Shown: positions 38,364 through 50,499 of the stretch, piece by piece
Numbering within the stretch: the first letter of the stretch is position 1
Layout: every line of letters begins with the position of its first letter
Source of the DNA: Lingula anatina
Taxonomy: Eukaryota; Brachiopoda; Lingulata; Lingulida; Lingulidae
Length of the DNA: 64,000 bases
NCBI RefSeq assembly: GCF_001039355.2
Contig: NW_019775036.1
Span: 48,986 to 112,985 of the forward strand
Reading direction: 5' to 3'
Position numbers and translations under genes: made by a program
Notes under the pieces: generated by a model
The model's input: the letters and a program-made list of their open reading frames with translations, nothing else
What the model was told of the DNA's origin: nothing
Database searches by the model: none

Positions 38364-38795
38364 TGCAATATGTAGTATTTTAATGCCATGCATGTAACAC
38401 TTTCATACTTCATATGTAGCTGCTTGCCACCCCACCCCCCCCCAAACACACACAGTGATAAAATTTGTGTAGTGTCAAACATTTGACAGCTTTTACATTC
38501 TTATAAGTGGTGTTTCAATGTATGAACTATTCCTATATATTGCACAAAGCGAACATCATATTTACACCTAACACTACATTATTCAATCTCAAATCCAAAT
38601 CCATCCCCATTCATTAGACACAGTGTCTATTCCCAAATGCGATTTGTTACATTTTCTGCACAAAGTTCGGGCTTCTTTGAGGGAATTACATTGTGATACA
38701 TCATTTCTGATCCCAAATAAATCGCAGAATAAACATTGGACGCACACATTATGTAAAATAATTGCACTTCTTATGGCTCTTCTTCACACTATTAC

Positions 38796-38827
38796 CTTTT
38801 TGCCAGGCGGCCAGCATGAAAAGGAAG
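38796..38827 (-). promoter_or_regulatory. RPS27A non-coding exon 1 with TOP-like start
   Basis: The minus strand reads CTTCCTTTTC just before ATGCTGGCC, then AAAAAG followed by a GTAATA donor. A C followed by a pyrimidine run is the 5' TOP signature of ribosomal protein mRNAs, so transcription probably starts near 38827. The splice partner is the acceptor TTTATAG before 38173. An ATG about 10 bases from this start opens a short frame that ends just after the splice; it is probably too cap-proximal to matter. Confidence 0.65.
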
Positions 38828-39073
38828 TGCGGGGTCTCGGATGGGAAAATAAGGAGTAATTAATCTCGCACGCATTACAAATAAAGATCCGATTTCTTTT
38901 ATCTGGATACTAAATTTACCTATAAACTTAGTGAATATAATAGATACCTAGTTTTGTGTAAGTGAAGTATATGTTATATAGTAAAATCTATGAAAATAAC
39001 TGAAATTTTCATTTTTGTCTCCACTTGGATTTTTGCGATTAAAAGTCGACCTACTTTGTAATTCACAATAAAC
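38828..39073. promoter_or_regulatory. Divergent promoter between RPS27A and TTC7
   Basis: Only about 250 bases separate the presumed RPS27A start (minus) from the TTC7 start codon (plus). Both promoters and the TTC7 5' UTR must fit here. No TATA box evident for TTC7; the sequence is AT-rich with GC-richer ends. Confidence 0.6.
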
Positions 39074-40018
39074 ATGGCGGCGAAAACGAAGGTCGCTCGG
39101 CTTGAAAGCGAACTAGAACGTGCTCGAGGGGAGGCTAATTGGTCTAAGGCTTTTGAATTGGCCACACAGCTATCTAATAGATCGCCCGGATTCGGTAAGG
39201 GATATGACATGATTTTATTGGTTTTGCTAAACAGATTGCAGTGTAAATAATCTCCATCCAAGCGACCGGCTTGTGAAAGCTGTGTACCTCCTTATTTATG
39301 AAAATAACATTGTATCTTGGAATGCCTTTTGAAATGCCACTTAGTTGTGGTCAATAAAAGGGTATTATTTCTGAATTAATGGACATTTATAACATATGGT
39401 TGCTTCTCTGTAGCTGGCCTACGGTGTAATTCTCACTGCCTTCAACATTTCCTAGATTTGAAATTATGGTTTCAAATATATTTACAAACTATATGTGCTT
39501 ACTAATTAAAAGATCAAGGCTCACATATGTGTGAGGTGGTGGACACTGCTGAAAAGCCAACCAATTTTGCCAATGAGGTCAGGTTCATCTGATCATCTAC
39601 CAGATATGCTGCCATTAAATCATGAACCTTTTGAATCTGCAATTAACAAACTTCTGAATACATAAAGGAGGCCAGGGACTGTTTCTTATCCAAAATAAAC
39701 TCAAATTTATGTTGGAGGCCACATGGACCTCGAAGCAACATTCTATTCAATACATGATTTTTTGCACTGTTTGGTTCTGAGAGGGAAGGATAATTTGACC
39801 CACTTTGCGAATTCTGAAATCTTATTCACAATACTGTCAATAGCAAAATTGGTGGTCTTTCAGCAGTTTGGGCAGAACTGCTAACAGAACATAATTTAAA
39901 AGTGATCTTTACTGATATCTTTCATCTAGTATTAACAGAACAGTAGATATGGATAATAGTGCTAACACATTATTTCACATGGTACCATTTACTATGCCAG
40001 GTGCTTTCTGAAAAGTAT

Positions 40019-40049
<31 letters not shown>

Positions 40050-41524
40050 TTTGCCTTAAAGTCTTGCATGACTTTTGTGAATAGTTTTATGTCATTTTGT
40101 ATGTTTTGTGTTTGTAGAAACTTTGACCAAATTCCTCATGGGCGAAAAACAACTTGAAGAATACTCTGCTGTATCTAAAACAGATGATCAATCAATAGCT
40201 AAAGCTAAAGAGGATCTCAGTGAAGTTGAAAATCACTTGAAGGAGGCCATCAAAGGGTTTCATTTAAGAGTAAGTTACTATTTCTTTTACAAATATCTGT
40301 TTATAAGAAATAGTATATGAAATATTAAAATATTCTTGTGAAACAAGTAATGCTCTTGCTTTCTTGGTATGTTAAAAATATAGTATATAAAGCACATGGT
40401 GAAAGCGTCCATAAACTCTTCTCTATTTGCCAGCCTGAACTCAAAAAAGAAGCTCAGCTCCTCCTGGCGAAGGCATATTTTGTGATGGCAGAGTACAAGA
40501 AGACCTTGGACTGCTTGGGAGATCTGGGTTTAGATACTCTCAGTGTACAAAATGTCTCAACAAGAATGCTCAAGATCATTGCAGAAGCATTTGCCATAAA
40601 GGGTAAAAATATTGACAGATTTATTGACAGAATTGTTCATTATCTTATCTTGCAGTGTAATTCCTTAATAACCGCTTTTAACCTGCTTGATAACACTTTG
40701 TAGTGAGTAATGCAACAAGACATTAACCTGCTGATATTGGTTATTAATACACCTGTTTCAGGTATGTGTTTAGAGAAATTGCCACCCCCCACAGCCACCA
40801 CACCACTCAAACAACAAGAACACAATGAAAGAATTGTTGGCTACTATGAGAAGGCAGGGGATCTTGCCATTGTCCATTTACAAGAGATGGACAAGGGGCT
40901 GACCCAAGCTGTGCCTAGTAGCAGTGGATCTTATAGTGGGTCTTGGAGTTCTACTTCGCAGAATGGTATTGGAACAATACTAGAAACTGCTCTACAGAAG
41001 TCTCCCATACTGTATATTTCTCAAGGGTGAGTGAGAGTGTTATCTGACACTTAAGGCTATGTTAACTTGCACATTTAAGATAGACTGTAGGTTTATTGTC
41101 TTCTTGAATAAGAATTAGAATGAACTGCAGTTGTAAGTATTTTAAAGTATTGAATGAAAAATTATTTTAAACTAGTAAGATTGGTGATATCATAGAGCAG
41201 CAAACAAAGTTTTAGATGTATTTGCCATTTCACTTAGCTGTTTAAGGCTGCAGCTGTGATTATGATTTTATTTTGTCATTGAAAAAATTTGATTTACACT
41301 GAAACTGAATATTTTTAGGAAGCTCAATCGAGGTATAGGAGCCTTTAGAGAACTCCTAACAGCTGTGGAATCCAGATCAACACAAAGCATGAGAATGGTA
41401 AACATCTTGTTTCAAATGTGTAAAGACAAAATGAATATCTTTTGAAATCCTTAATGAATTAGACATTTAACCATTGGCTTTATTCTGAGTGGAATTACAT
41501 TTTTATTTGTTTTTCATTTAATAT

Positions 41525-41595
<71 letters not shown>

Positions 41596-42592
41596 TGATG
41601 TATTTGGGAATATATAGATTAATACTAGAACAATATGTGCTGGAACCACACTTGTGTTATTTTTCATTAAGCAAGACAAAAAGACAGCTGATCAATTGAA
41701 ATTTCTTTTCAGACCCTAGCAAGACAGCTTGCAGAAGTTCTTTTAAGGGGTGTTTGTGATAAAACCTACATGCCACCAGAGAATGTTACAGGCAGGAAAA
41801 AACTTGGAGAAAATACATTAGAGCCTAGAAGATATGTTGGATCAAGGTATTTAAGGGATTTCCATATGCATGTAAAAGTAATACATGAAGCGAGTGTGGG
41901 GATACCCTATGACACATATAAACAACTTTTGCAGTTTCTTATACAACTCAAATAAATTCAACATGCCAAGGGATAAACCAAATTAGTAATCCCTTGGGCA
42001 ACCAAAAAATAGCTTTAAAACTGAACCTTAATCTTCAAATTTCTGGTTGGAAACTTGTCCTATTTATCCATCCTCCTAGTTCATGAATGTCTGCCAAATG
42101 ATGTAATAATATATGATGCTTTACTACAGCACATGCAATAGCATAAATTTCAAACAAGACTGGATGAGAACAACTAAAGGTTATAGATAGGACAGAAAGA
42201 ATGCAATAAATATCACTTCAAACATTGTTTTTCCTGAAGTATGAGACGACACCCTTTGACATGCTATTCGAAACTACATGAAAGCATTTTGGTCAAGCTT
42301 AATAGCAAAGCTTTGTCTTCATGTATAGCTTTTAACTTGAGTGTAGAGTTTGTTTTGGAATATAAAGAATATTAGGTAAAATATGTAAGATGGTTTCTGT
42401 CCTGAATGATTTATGAAGCTAGAATAAAATGGGTAAGGGCTTATGATGATTGTATTTTATTCTTCAGTCGATTTAGACCTCAGCAGAGAGATGAAGAGTG
42501 CTTGCTGTTACTGATTATTGCAGAATCTCTGGTGAGATGTTTGTTGGTCAATTTTCTTAGCCTGACTGTAGACATTCAAATTTTGTCTTTCT

Positions 42593-42691
<99 letters not shown>

Positions 42692-44071
42692 TTTTTTTTA
42701 CTATTATTTTCAAAAAAGATTAGTGCATGCACCCACTTATGCACACACTCCTTATCATTACAAGAGATTCTTTCAAGAAAAATACATAACCAACATGAAT
42801 GATATACTTATCAAAAGCTATGAGAAATTGTAAGATATAACTACCAAAATATCTTCAGATGTGATGTGAGCTGTTTTCATCAGAGAATAACTAATCTGGT
42901 ATTTTCACCTAGAATTCCAGGCCCTAATCACTGGCTGTGTCCTACACTCAAGAAGATCTTGACCCCTCCCCTCCCCCATTTAAACACTCTATTACTGTAA
43001 GACTAGGAATTACCTTGCAATTTCTCATTGGTCTTGATTAAAAGAATTCCGTTAGTCGTGTTTTATACTGACTGTTTGCAGAGCTACTGAAAGTGTTCTC
43101 TCAGCTAACCAGCTGTTAACTGTACATTCCAGGCCAGCAAGGCAGCTGTGTTAGAGAGATCTCCTGAGGTGCAGGAAACCAAGGAGCACTCCTTCCACAA
43201 TGCCTGTGCTGTGTACGACCTGCTCACCATTGTGTTAGTGAAGAAAATGCAATATCTCCAGTTATCACAGGTGAATATTATGTTGACTATTTTTTTTTTC
43301 ATAATCTCCAAAGAAGGCCTAGTGGCTGAAAGCTTGGATTATGTATATCTGTAAAGTAGATATTCAGAGATGCATCAGTAATAATACTTATTTTTTCCTT
43401 CAAGATCTATATGGTGAATTGACATGGATCTTCATATTTACTGTGAGAAATTGTTGTCAACGTGATGATTTTTTATTATCTTTTTAAGAATAATTTAGCT
43501 GAAGATAAAAGTCATAATGAAATATATGTTTTGGTATAAGGATAATATTAAATCTTATTAATTTGTTTATCTGTAATAGTTCACTTTTCATAAAGAGAAT
43601 GGCTATGAGTGTAAGAGTGATGTTTTATCTATATAACCATTTCATTTGTTTCAGTCATTGGAGAGGGCGCTGAAGTTTTCCTTTGATGAATTCCATGTTT
43701 GGTACCAGTTTGCACTTTCCCTCATATGTGCAGAAAAGGTATTTGGCTTTTTAGAGGGTGGTTAGAGTGTATATATTTGATTTGTTTGAATGAATCCTTT
43801 TTTATTACTGATAGTGTCTGGAATGGTAAGTTTTTCAGTGTAATGGACAACATTAAGATTGAAATGGTAACTACTAGGACAATGGGGATATATGAAAGTA
43901 GTCTGTGGTATTTCAATTAAATTATTTTGTCATGTAAATGTATTAAAAAAAACTTTAAATATTAACGTAGCAGCCCTGTTTATTTCATGACATGTAGCAT
44001 TTAAGTATTCTTTTTTACAAACTTTAGCTTTTGCTGTTTGAATCTTTTTCTTTTGTGATTTATGATGTGAC

Positions 44072-44143
<72 letters not shown>

Positions 44144-46413
44144 GTCAATAAAATGAAAGAAAAATAAGGTAGAAATTTGACAAATTTAAGTGAAATGCAT
44201 AAGTTATCTAAATTTCTATATAAGTATATTTTACTACATGTCAAGTTCTAAGATAATATTGGAGTTGATAAAAGCTTTTAAAACTATTTGGACCAATATG
44301 TTTAAAAACTTTATAAAGGCTTTGTATTAGTTATCAAGGATCTCTTAAAATGCTGTTTTCACAAACTTGTTGTTATCTTGTTATCTCTCAGTTATTATTC
44401 AGTTTTGTCACATCTTGCTTGAAGCAAGTGACCTTACTTTCACAGCTCCTAATTTTTTTTTTTTTTAACATAAAGTTTCTTCAACGGAACGTCTCTCCTC
44501 TGCCCCCAGTGGAATGAAGTTACTGGCATGAAGGTCTTCATTGTAACTTACCTGGAAAATTATGTCTGAGAGTCCTTTTTTGGACAGACTCCAAGCAATT
44601 AAGTTGTTCCCAGGGTCCCCATGCAGGACATGCATATTCTAAAGCTGATTTAGTTATTGACAGATATATGACTAATATATCTTGAGTTGTCAGGTTGGTC
44701 CTTTTAAAGTGCCTAAGATAAAAGAAAAGTTTGGCACAAGACTTGGAATACATGCAACATGCATTGATTTTCCATGTTTCATCCTCTTCAGGTCAGATAA
44801 ATTATGCCTAGTAATTTAAATGTGTGCACTCTTTCTGCATTATTGCCACCTTTTGATGAATTTGGTGTTTTATATTAAAGTTAAAATCCATGCATTTGAT
44901 TTTCTTTGCAGTCAGCTTCACTTTCACCAGCTCAGTTGTACATTTGTCCTAGCACCTGTGTTAGCAGTGCTTTTTGACCAAACTGACACATTTTCATCTG
45001 CAAATTTTAATATATTCACAGCAAGTTTTAAGAGGCCCATAGCCAGGGGGGTGGAAAAGGTCTCCTCTGGGTAAAATTTTATCTAGGTACATGAAGGTGT
45101 CATGGTTAATGGTCCACTTTTTCATACAAAGACCCCCCCCCCTTTTGAAATTGCTGGCCACAGGCCTATTTAAGATAATTCATCATGGCTGTAAAAAAGG
45201 ATAAGGCATAATTATGTCTCTTGAGGTACATCCACAACTAGCTGAACCCAGTCTGATTTAAAATTCCCACACCTTACTTGATCTTACCTTTGGCATAAAA
45301 ATGAGTCCACATCCTATGAAAGATGCATTTATAGTGGCATATTTATTTACAGACTCTTTCCAGTCATATAACATTTAAGTCTCCTTTCCTGCAAATTATT
45401 GTCGAATTTCTGTTTTTATTTGAAATTTTTATTTATTTATTTATTTATTTATTATTATTATTATTTATTATTTATTTTATTTTATTTTATTTTATTTTAT
45501 TTTATTTTATTTTATTTTATTTATTTATTTATTTATTTATTATTATTTTTTTTTTTTTGCAGTAAAAAAGTCTTATTAAAATGGTAGAATTGTAGTTTTA
45601 TGTTTTTATTTCAGTATCCCAGAGCTCTGTTGGTATTGGAGGAATGTGCCAAAATCGACCCAAAGAATCCCCTGGTCCCCCTGATGTCTGCCAGGTTGTG
45701 TCTGGACTACATGCACACGGTAAATGTACATAAAGGGATGTTTTTTGTCTTATCGTTTTATTGTTTATATTTTTGAAAGAAAAACGGCACAAGCCAAATC
45801 TTTATGTTTTTATGGATGAGTCATGTTTTATCTTTGCTGGTTTTGTTTTGTTTTGTTTTTAATTTTGAGTGAAAAACGTATAATAGTATAAACCAAATGT
45901 ATTTTTTATGTATGTATGTAAGGGGCTAATAATTGTACAGAATATTTAATGAAACAGATTTTGATTACACTTGACTGTTTCCTAATGTCAGCTTTGTCTA
46001 AATTTTTCATTTGATTTGTTTTTAATGTTGGTGTGACTTCTGTTTTTAAAGTCACAGATGTCTTCATTCATTTAATTTTATATGTTGGCCTTGTATTTTT
46101 TTAATGAGATTTTGAGGTGCTTCAAGTACATTCGTGTTTACTTTTCACTCATATTTTTTAGTTTGCTGTCTAACCATGTCATACTACTTACACACCCGCA
46201 CACCTATTGACCTATTTTATTATTATTATTTTTTTTTTTACAGGTCGATGAAGGCATAGAGCATGCTAAACAGGCTGCCAACATGGGGGTACAGAGTTAT
46301 GCTGCTAGGGGGCATGTAGCCCTGGGGATTGGATATGCACTAAAAGGAAATGAAGTCAAGCTTCAAACAACAAGACAAGAACTGCAAAGAAAAGCTCTGG
46401 CTGCATTTAACAA
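39074..46413 (+). CDS. TTC7: TTC7-family protein, 5' part (11 exons, 493 codons)
   Basis: Exons: 39074-39194, 40118-40269, 40434-40602, 40762-41026, 41319-41397, 41713-41846, 42468-42531, 43133-43270, 43655-43738, 45615-45719, 46244-46413, all GT-AG and in phase. Landmarks shared with vertebrate TTC7A/B: N-terminal SRLE/ARLESELERAR-type helix, LLLAKAYFVMAEYKK, GYYEKAGDLAIVHLQEM, LARQLAEVLLRGVC, CLLLLIIAESL, AVYDLLTIVL, FDEFHVWYQFALSL (residues 384-397), LQRKALAAFN. Known role: TPR scaffold binding PI4-kinase III-alpha with hyccin/FAM126, recruited by EFR3 to make PI4P at the plasma membrane. The last exon ends in phase 2 at 46413. The C-terminal 340 or so residues, including most canonical TPRs, are not found in the window. 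Confidence 0.93.
40017..40053. repeat. (TTTA)n microsatellite
   Basis: Uninterrupted tetranucleotide repeat in TTC7 intron 1. Confidence 0.95.
41524..41596. repeat. (TTTA)n microsatellite
   Basis: About 18 units in TTC7 intron 5, about 115 bases before exon 6. Confidence 0.95.
42597..42690. repeat. (CA)n microsatellite
   Basis: About 47 pure CA units, 65 bases after the exon 7 donor of TTC7. The long CV/HT open frames across it are repeat artefacts. Confidence 0.97.
44076..44142. repeat. (TTA)n microsatellite
   Basis: About 22 units in TTC7 intron 9. Confidence 0.95.
44470..45010 (-). mobile_element. Decayed non-LTR retrotransposon fragment (reverse transcriptase C-terminus)
   Basis: The minus strand, over several frames, reads LTAKKIKCMDF, then VHTFKLLG, then YSKSCAKLFFYLRHFKR and ITKSALEYACPAWGPWEQLNCLESVQKR, then YNEDLHASNFIPLGAEERRSVEE. 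This is the order of the conserved end of LINE reverse transcriptases (LNxKKTK, FKLLG, LEYACPVW, LExVQKRALR, Y..L...L..RR). Stops and frameshifts interrupt it, so it is dead. It lies antisense in TTC7 intron 9. Clade not assigned. Confidence 0.85.
45033..45166. mobile_element. Short dispersed repeat, copy 1
   Basis: Runs from AGGCCCATAGCCAGGGGG to CCCCCTTTTGAAATTGCTGGCCACAGGCCT. A second, diverged copy lies at 60440-60592 with the same order of blocks (GGTCCACTTTTT, CCCCCTTTTGAAATTGCTG). The ends are short inverted repeats (AGGCCCATAG / GGGCCT-like). Confidence 0.75.
45429..45560. repeat. (TTTA)n/(TTTTA)n low-complexity tract
   Basis: Mixed TTTA, TTA and TTTTA units ending in poly-T about 55 bases before the exon 10 acceptor of TTC7. 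Confidence 0.95.
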
Positions 46414-49400
46414 GTAAGCACACTGTTTCCAATATTCAAACACTGAGTGTTTGCTTATGTTATCTAACTCCCAATCTGTGTCTGTTTGTGTGTTATGTAA
46501 CTGCTGTCTTTTTCCCTGTTATTTTAATTTATTTATTGATTTTCACCAGGAGGATTGTGACATTTGTATTTGTACAGTCAAATGTTACCGCTGGCACCTA
46601 TATAAATATGTCTTTTGAGTGAGTGAACTGGAAGTCTTTGATGACCTTTATCTGCTACTTGTAAACCAGCCTAATTGAACACAAGATGACCTTTTTTCCC
46701 CTCTTTTAACACATTTTTATGGTTTCACAATGGTTCTTTAAAAGATTTCTTTTTTATCTTGCATTGGATAGGTTTGCATGATTGATTTTTCTTGAGGGAA
46801 CATTTCGTTAGGATTTTTTTCTCTTTGGTGATTTGACACCATATTAATTAGAATCCTTGATGTTAATCAGTATTCTTTATGACATTCAACATGTATGCTC
46901 AAAACACAAAATTGTCTCAGTTCTTACCTTATAGTGCTGTGCTAGATCCTGACTTAATATTGGTGTTTGATTACTATTGTTCAAAAGTGAAGAGAAATCA
47001 TTTGATATGAGTCATAGAGAAAAAAGTGATAAATGTTGCTCTGTCTTTTCATATCACAAAGTAAGCCCATGAAGAAGATGCATCACTTCCCTCCTTTTAA
47101 TAAGGCTTTAAAATAAAGAAAAACGAGAGAACAAAAATAATAAGTTCTATTGCTTTGACATCACCAGTTTTATGGACAATATTCTGTTGTTTGTTTGCTT
47201 GGGAAAAGTCAGCCTTCAATGTCAAATGGCATCAGGAAGGATCAATGGCAAAACAAAAAATATGAAAACAAATCTGTTTACAACCAAAAATAATCTTGGT
47301 GTTTTGAAAATGATGAGTCTAAGACCCCCCCCCTCCCCCTCCCTGTAACCTTCAGTCATTTGACAGAGGCATAGATAAATCTATTTTTGAAATGATTGAA
47401 GACCCTCCTTGGAAAGAAGAAAATTCCAAAATACATCATTTAGGTCTTTTGAAATTGAATTTACTTCAAGGAGCATTCCCTTAGTTGTGTTTACAAGTTC
47501 TGCTTTGATTACTAAATATTGGATCTGTCTGGTAACCACTTTTTTCCTCTCTCTTTTAATAAGATAAAACCTATATTGGGTGCAACTCCTGAATCGGCAC
47601 TAGTAGCTGTTGGACTACTTATAGAAAATGCACATGCAGTGCTTATTGTTTCATCAGCTGAAGTTAATATGGAAGAAAAAAAATTGTATTTTTCTAGATA
47701 CACTTGCTAAGATCCAGAATCGGATGGAAGACTTGTGTATGTGGATGGACATGTTGCTGATGATACTATGATGATATTGATTACAGTTTTTGCACACTTT
47801 TGGGCCTACATTGTAAATCCTGGTTACCCTTGTTTAGGATACACAGATTTTCATCTTGAATACTTATTGTATTCCAGTTAAACACTACAATTGCTCTTTG
47901 AGTAGTTTTTCAGACTATGCTCAGTGAATTTGTCTATTATAGACATGTTAACTAATTTGTGCCAACATAGAGGAAAAAGCATTTCCGTTTTACCTGTTTT
48001 GTGAACAAGTTTTGACATTGAGCCCTTTTAATCTGAAGCATTTATGCCAGTTAGCCTATTAAAGAATGTTATCTCAATATTCAACAAATGAAACCGTCTC
48101 TTCTCTCAGAGACTTTCCAGCAGATTTTCACCATTTAATAGCCATAATGTCTTATTAGTGGTATTTCCTTGACAGACTTTGATTTTAAGTGAGTAGTTGG
48201 CTTTTCTTAATGTGAGACGGGCAGACGGGCTCCTATGAAATTGATTGATGCCATTGCCCCAAGTGTAGTTTTGAAATGGCATAGAATGTGAGCGAATAGA
48301 AAGTGAAACAAACCTGTTCATATAACATGTTGTCTTAGAGAAGGGGTGGAACAAAAGAAAATGCATCAGAGCATTCAGATTTAGCGTAGACTGGATTTAG
48401 GACTTTCTGTTGTTGGTAATGGGGTTGGAAAGTTAACAAGCACTCAGCATTATGCCTGCTTTTGCCTGTAAGCAATTATGTGAATACTATAGATAACTCC
48501 TATCATTACGACAGTGTTGCTGCAGTTAAGTTAACATTAATTTTATCAGTGAAAAGGTTGATTTGCCTGAAATTAATGACTTGGCTTTTATCCTTTGGTA
48601 ATAAAATTGGCAACATTGTTGGTTAGGTCCATGAAAAAAATCAATTTCCAACTTTGGGAAGTTTTATGAATATCTTTTAGATTGCTCCATTTAACCTTGA
48701 TCATTAGTGTTTGTTAGACTTTGAAAAATAGCTGGAAAACTGATTGAAGTTTCCAAGTTGCTTTGTTAGTGGCTGAAATAAAAGGAAATTGTGACTGACT
48801 TTGAAAAAAAATTTTTTTAATTCTTAACACCACCTGTTTCTTTTCCTTTGGCCATGTAAATGAAACTGTATCCTTTTTTCTACTAATGAGACCAGTTCAC
48901 TATATTAAACATGGTTTGCCTACAGTATATTAAGATATTAATGGATATTTATCTATTTTATAATCGAGAACTGGAAATAAGGAGAGAATGAATTCAGTCA
49001 CCCTTATTGTCATCAAACCCTGCATGCAAAACTTTTAAAACTTTCAAAACTTTTCTCCATCTCTTTTTTCGTGAAATTTTCAGATTGGTGTGAAAAATGT
49101 CTTCCAGTAAGATAGCTATTGCAATGGTGCTCAAGTGACTATTGATTTGTTTTGAATAAAGATGTGTTGACTTGAAAGACAGCAGAGCAGAAGTTCAACA
49201 CACACACACACAAACAACCGGGCACTTCCACTTCCACAGGCATGTGCATGTGTGCACACGCATGCAAACACACACACACACACACACACACTTCAATTAA
49301 TTTAAATATATTTAAGCAATACATAAAATTGTAATTTTTACATGGCATGTTCAATTTCCATGCATGGGATTATGTGTCTCTTTCTGTTTAATGTTTTTTT

Positions 49401-50499
49401 CTTCTTGTTATAATACCATTAAGTTGTTTGACCATTGCAGTTTCAGTGCCCCAAAACTGTTTATGCATGTCTAATAGTTATAACTGAAATTGAAAATTCG
49501 ATTCAACGAAGTGATTGTGTTAAATCTTTTCAGTTGGTCACATTACACAAAATAATTGCTAGATGGAGATTAATTTGAACATTAAATGTGGTGATCATTG
49601 CACTTTGAACTTTCTTGGCAGTGACTAAATTGGAACATAATAGGCATTTTTTAAAATGTCATTATCAATTTATGTATGTTTCTCATGATAAAGACTGAAC
49701 AATCAAAATGATTTTATGATTTTGACAACATGGGAAAAAATCTGTCTGTACATTATGACAAAGTATATTTAGGTAGTTACTTATTTTTTGTTTTTTTTTA
49801 AACATGTTTTCACATTTTTATTTGGAAATATGTTACTGGAAACTAGTTATTAGAAATAAGCTTTTGTAATTGGTGTAGTATAAAGATGTAAAATGGTGAC
49901 AAAAACAAAGTTTAATGTTCTGTGTTCCCTATTTTCTAGTTAGTTGATTTTTTGCAAGAATCTGAACCTCGGGGTGTTAATTTCCAAAGCTTGTAAATAT
50001 GTCCCACCAAAACAAGCTTTGGATAAGCATTATATTAAGTTTTAGGAATCTTAATGGTTTATAAGGTATGATATATTGTCAATATCCATAGTCATATTTT
50101 ATTAAGTTGCACCATATGTATGATAGTCAAGTCTTTTTTATAGCTTTTGTATCATTACGAGACATCAGCTCAGTTACTGTTACATCTAAGAAGGTCAGAC
50201 AAAATTGATAGGGGTTGGTTATTATTGTTAGGTTGTTAAAACATATGATGTTTAATGGGCAAAGTAGCTAAATTGTAGGGTTTTGAAGTACGAAGGGAGT
50301 GTCCAACTCAGTGCGATTGATTTTTAAGCATAAAAAACAACATTAATGGAAATATCCATTGTAAAAAATATGAACAAAAAAATCTAATTTCCATTTTGAT
50401 GCTAACTTACAGTAAGTCACACTTATAAACCAAATGATCAGCTTTGTTAACTTAAACTTAATATATGCTTAATATATGTGATGTGGCATATACCATTTT

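Noticed and set aside
42406-42744. Open frames of poly-HT and poly-CV
   Set aside because: Translation of the (CA)n microsatellite. Only 42468-42531 is a real TTC7 exon.
47519-47710. 63-codon plus-strand open frame, protein-like (PESALVAVGLLIENAHAVLIV)
   Set aside because: Not alignable to TTC7. The upstream AG would create a stop when joined in phase to exon 11, and no other exon or signal supports it.
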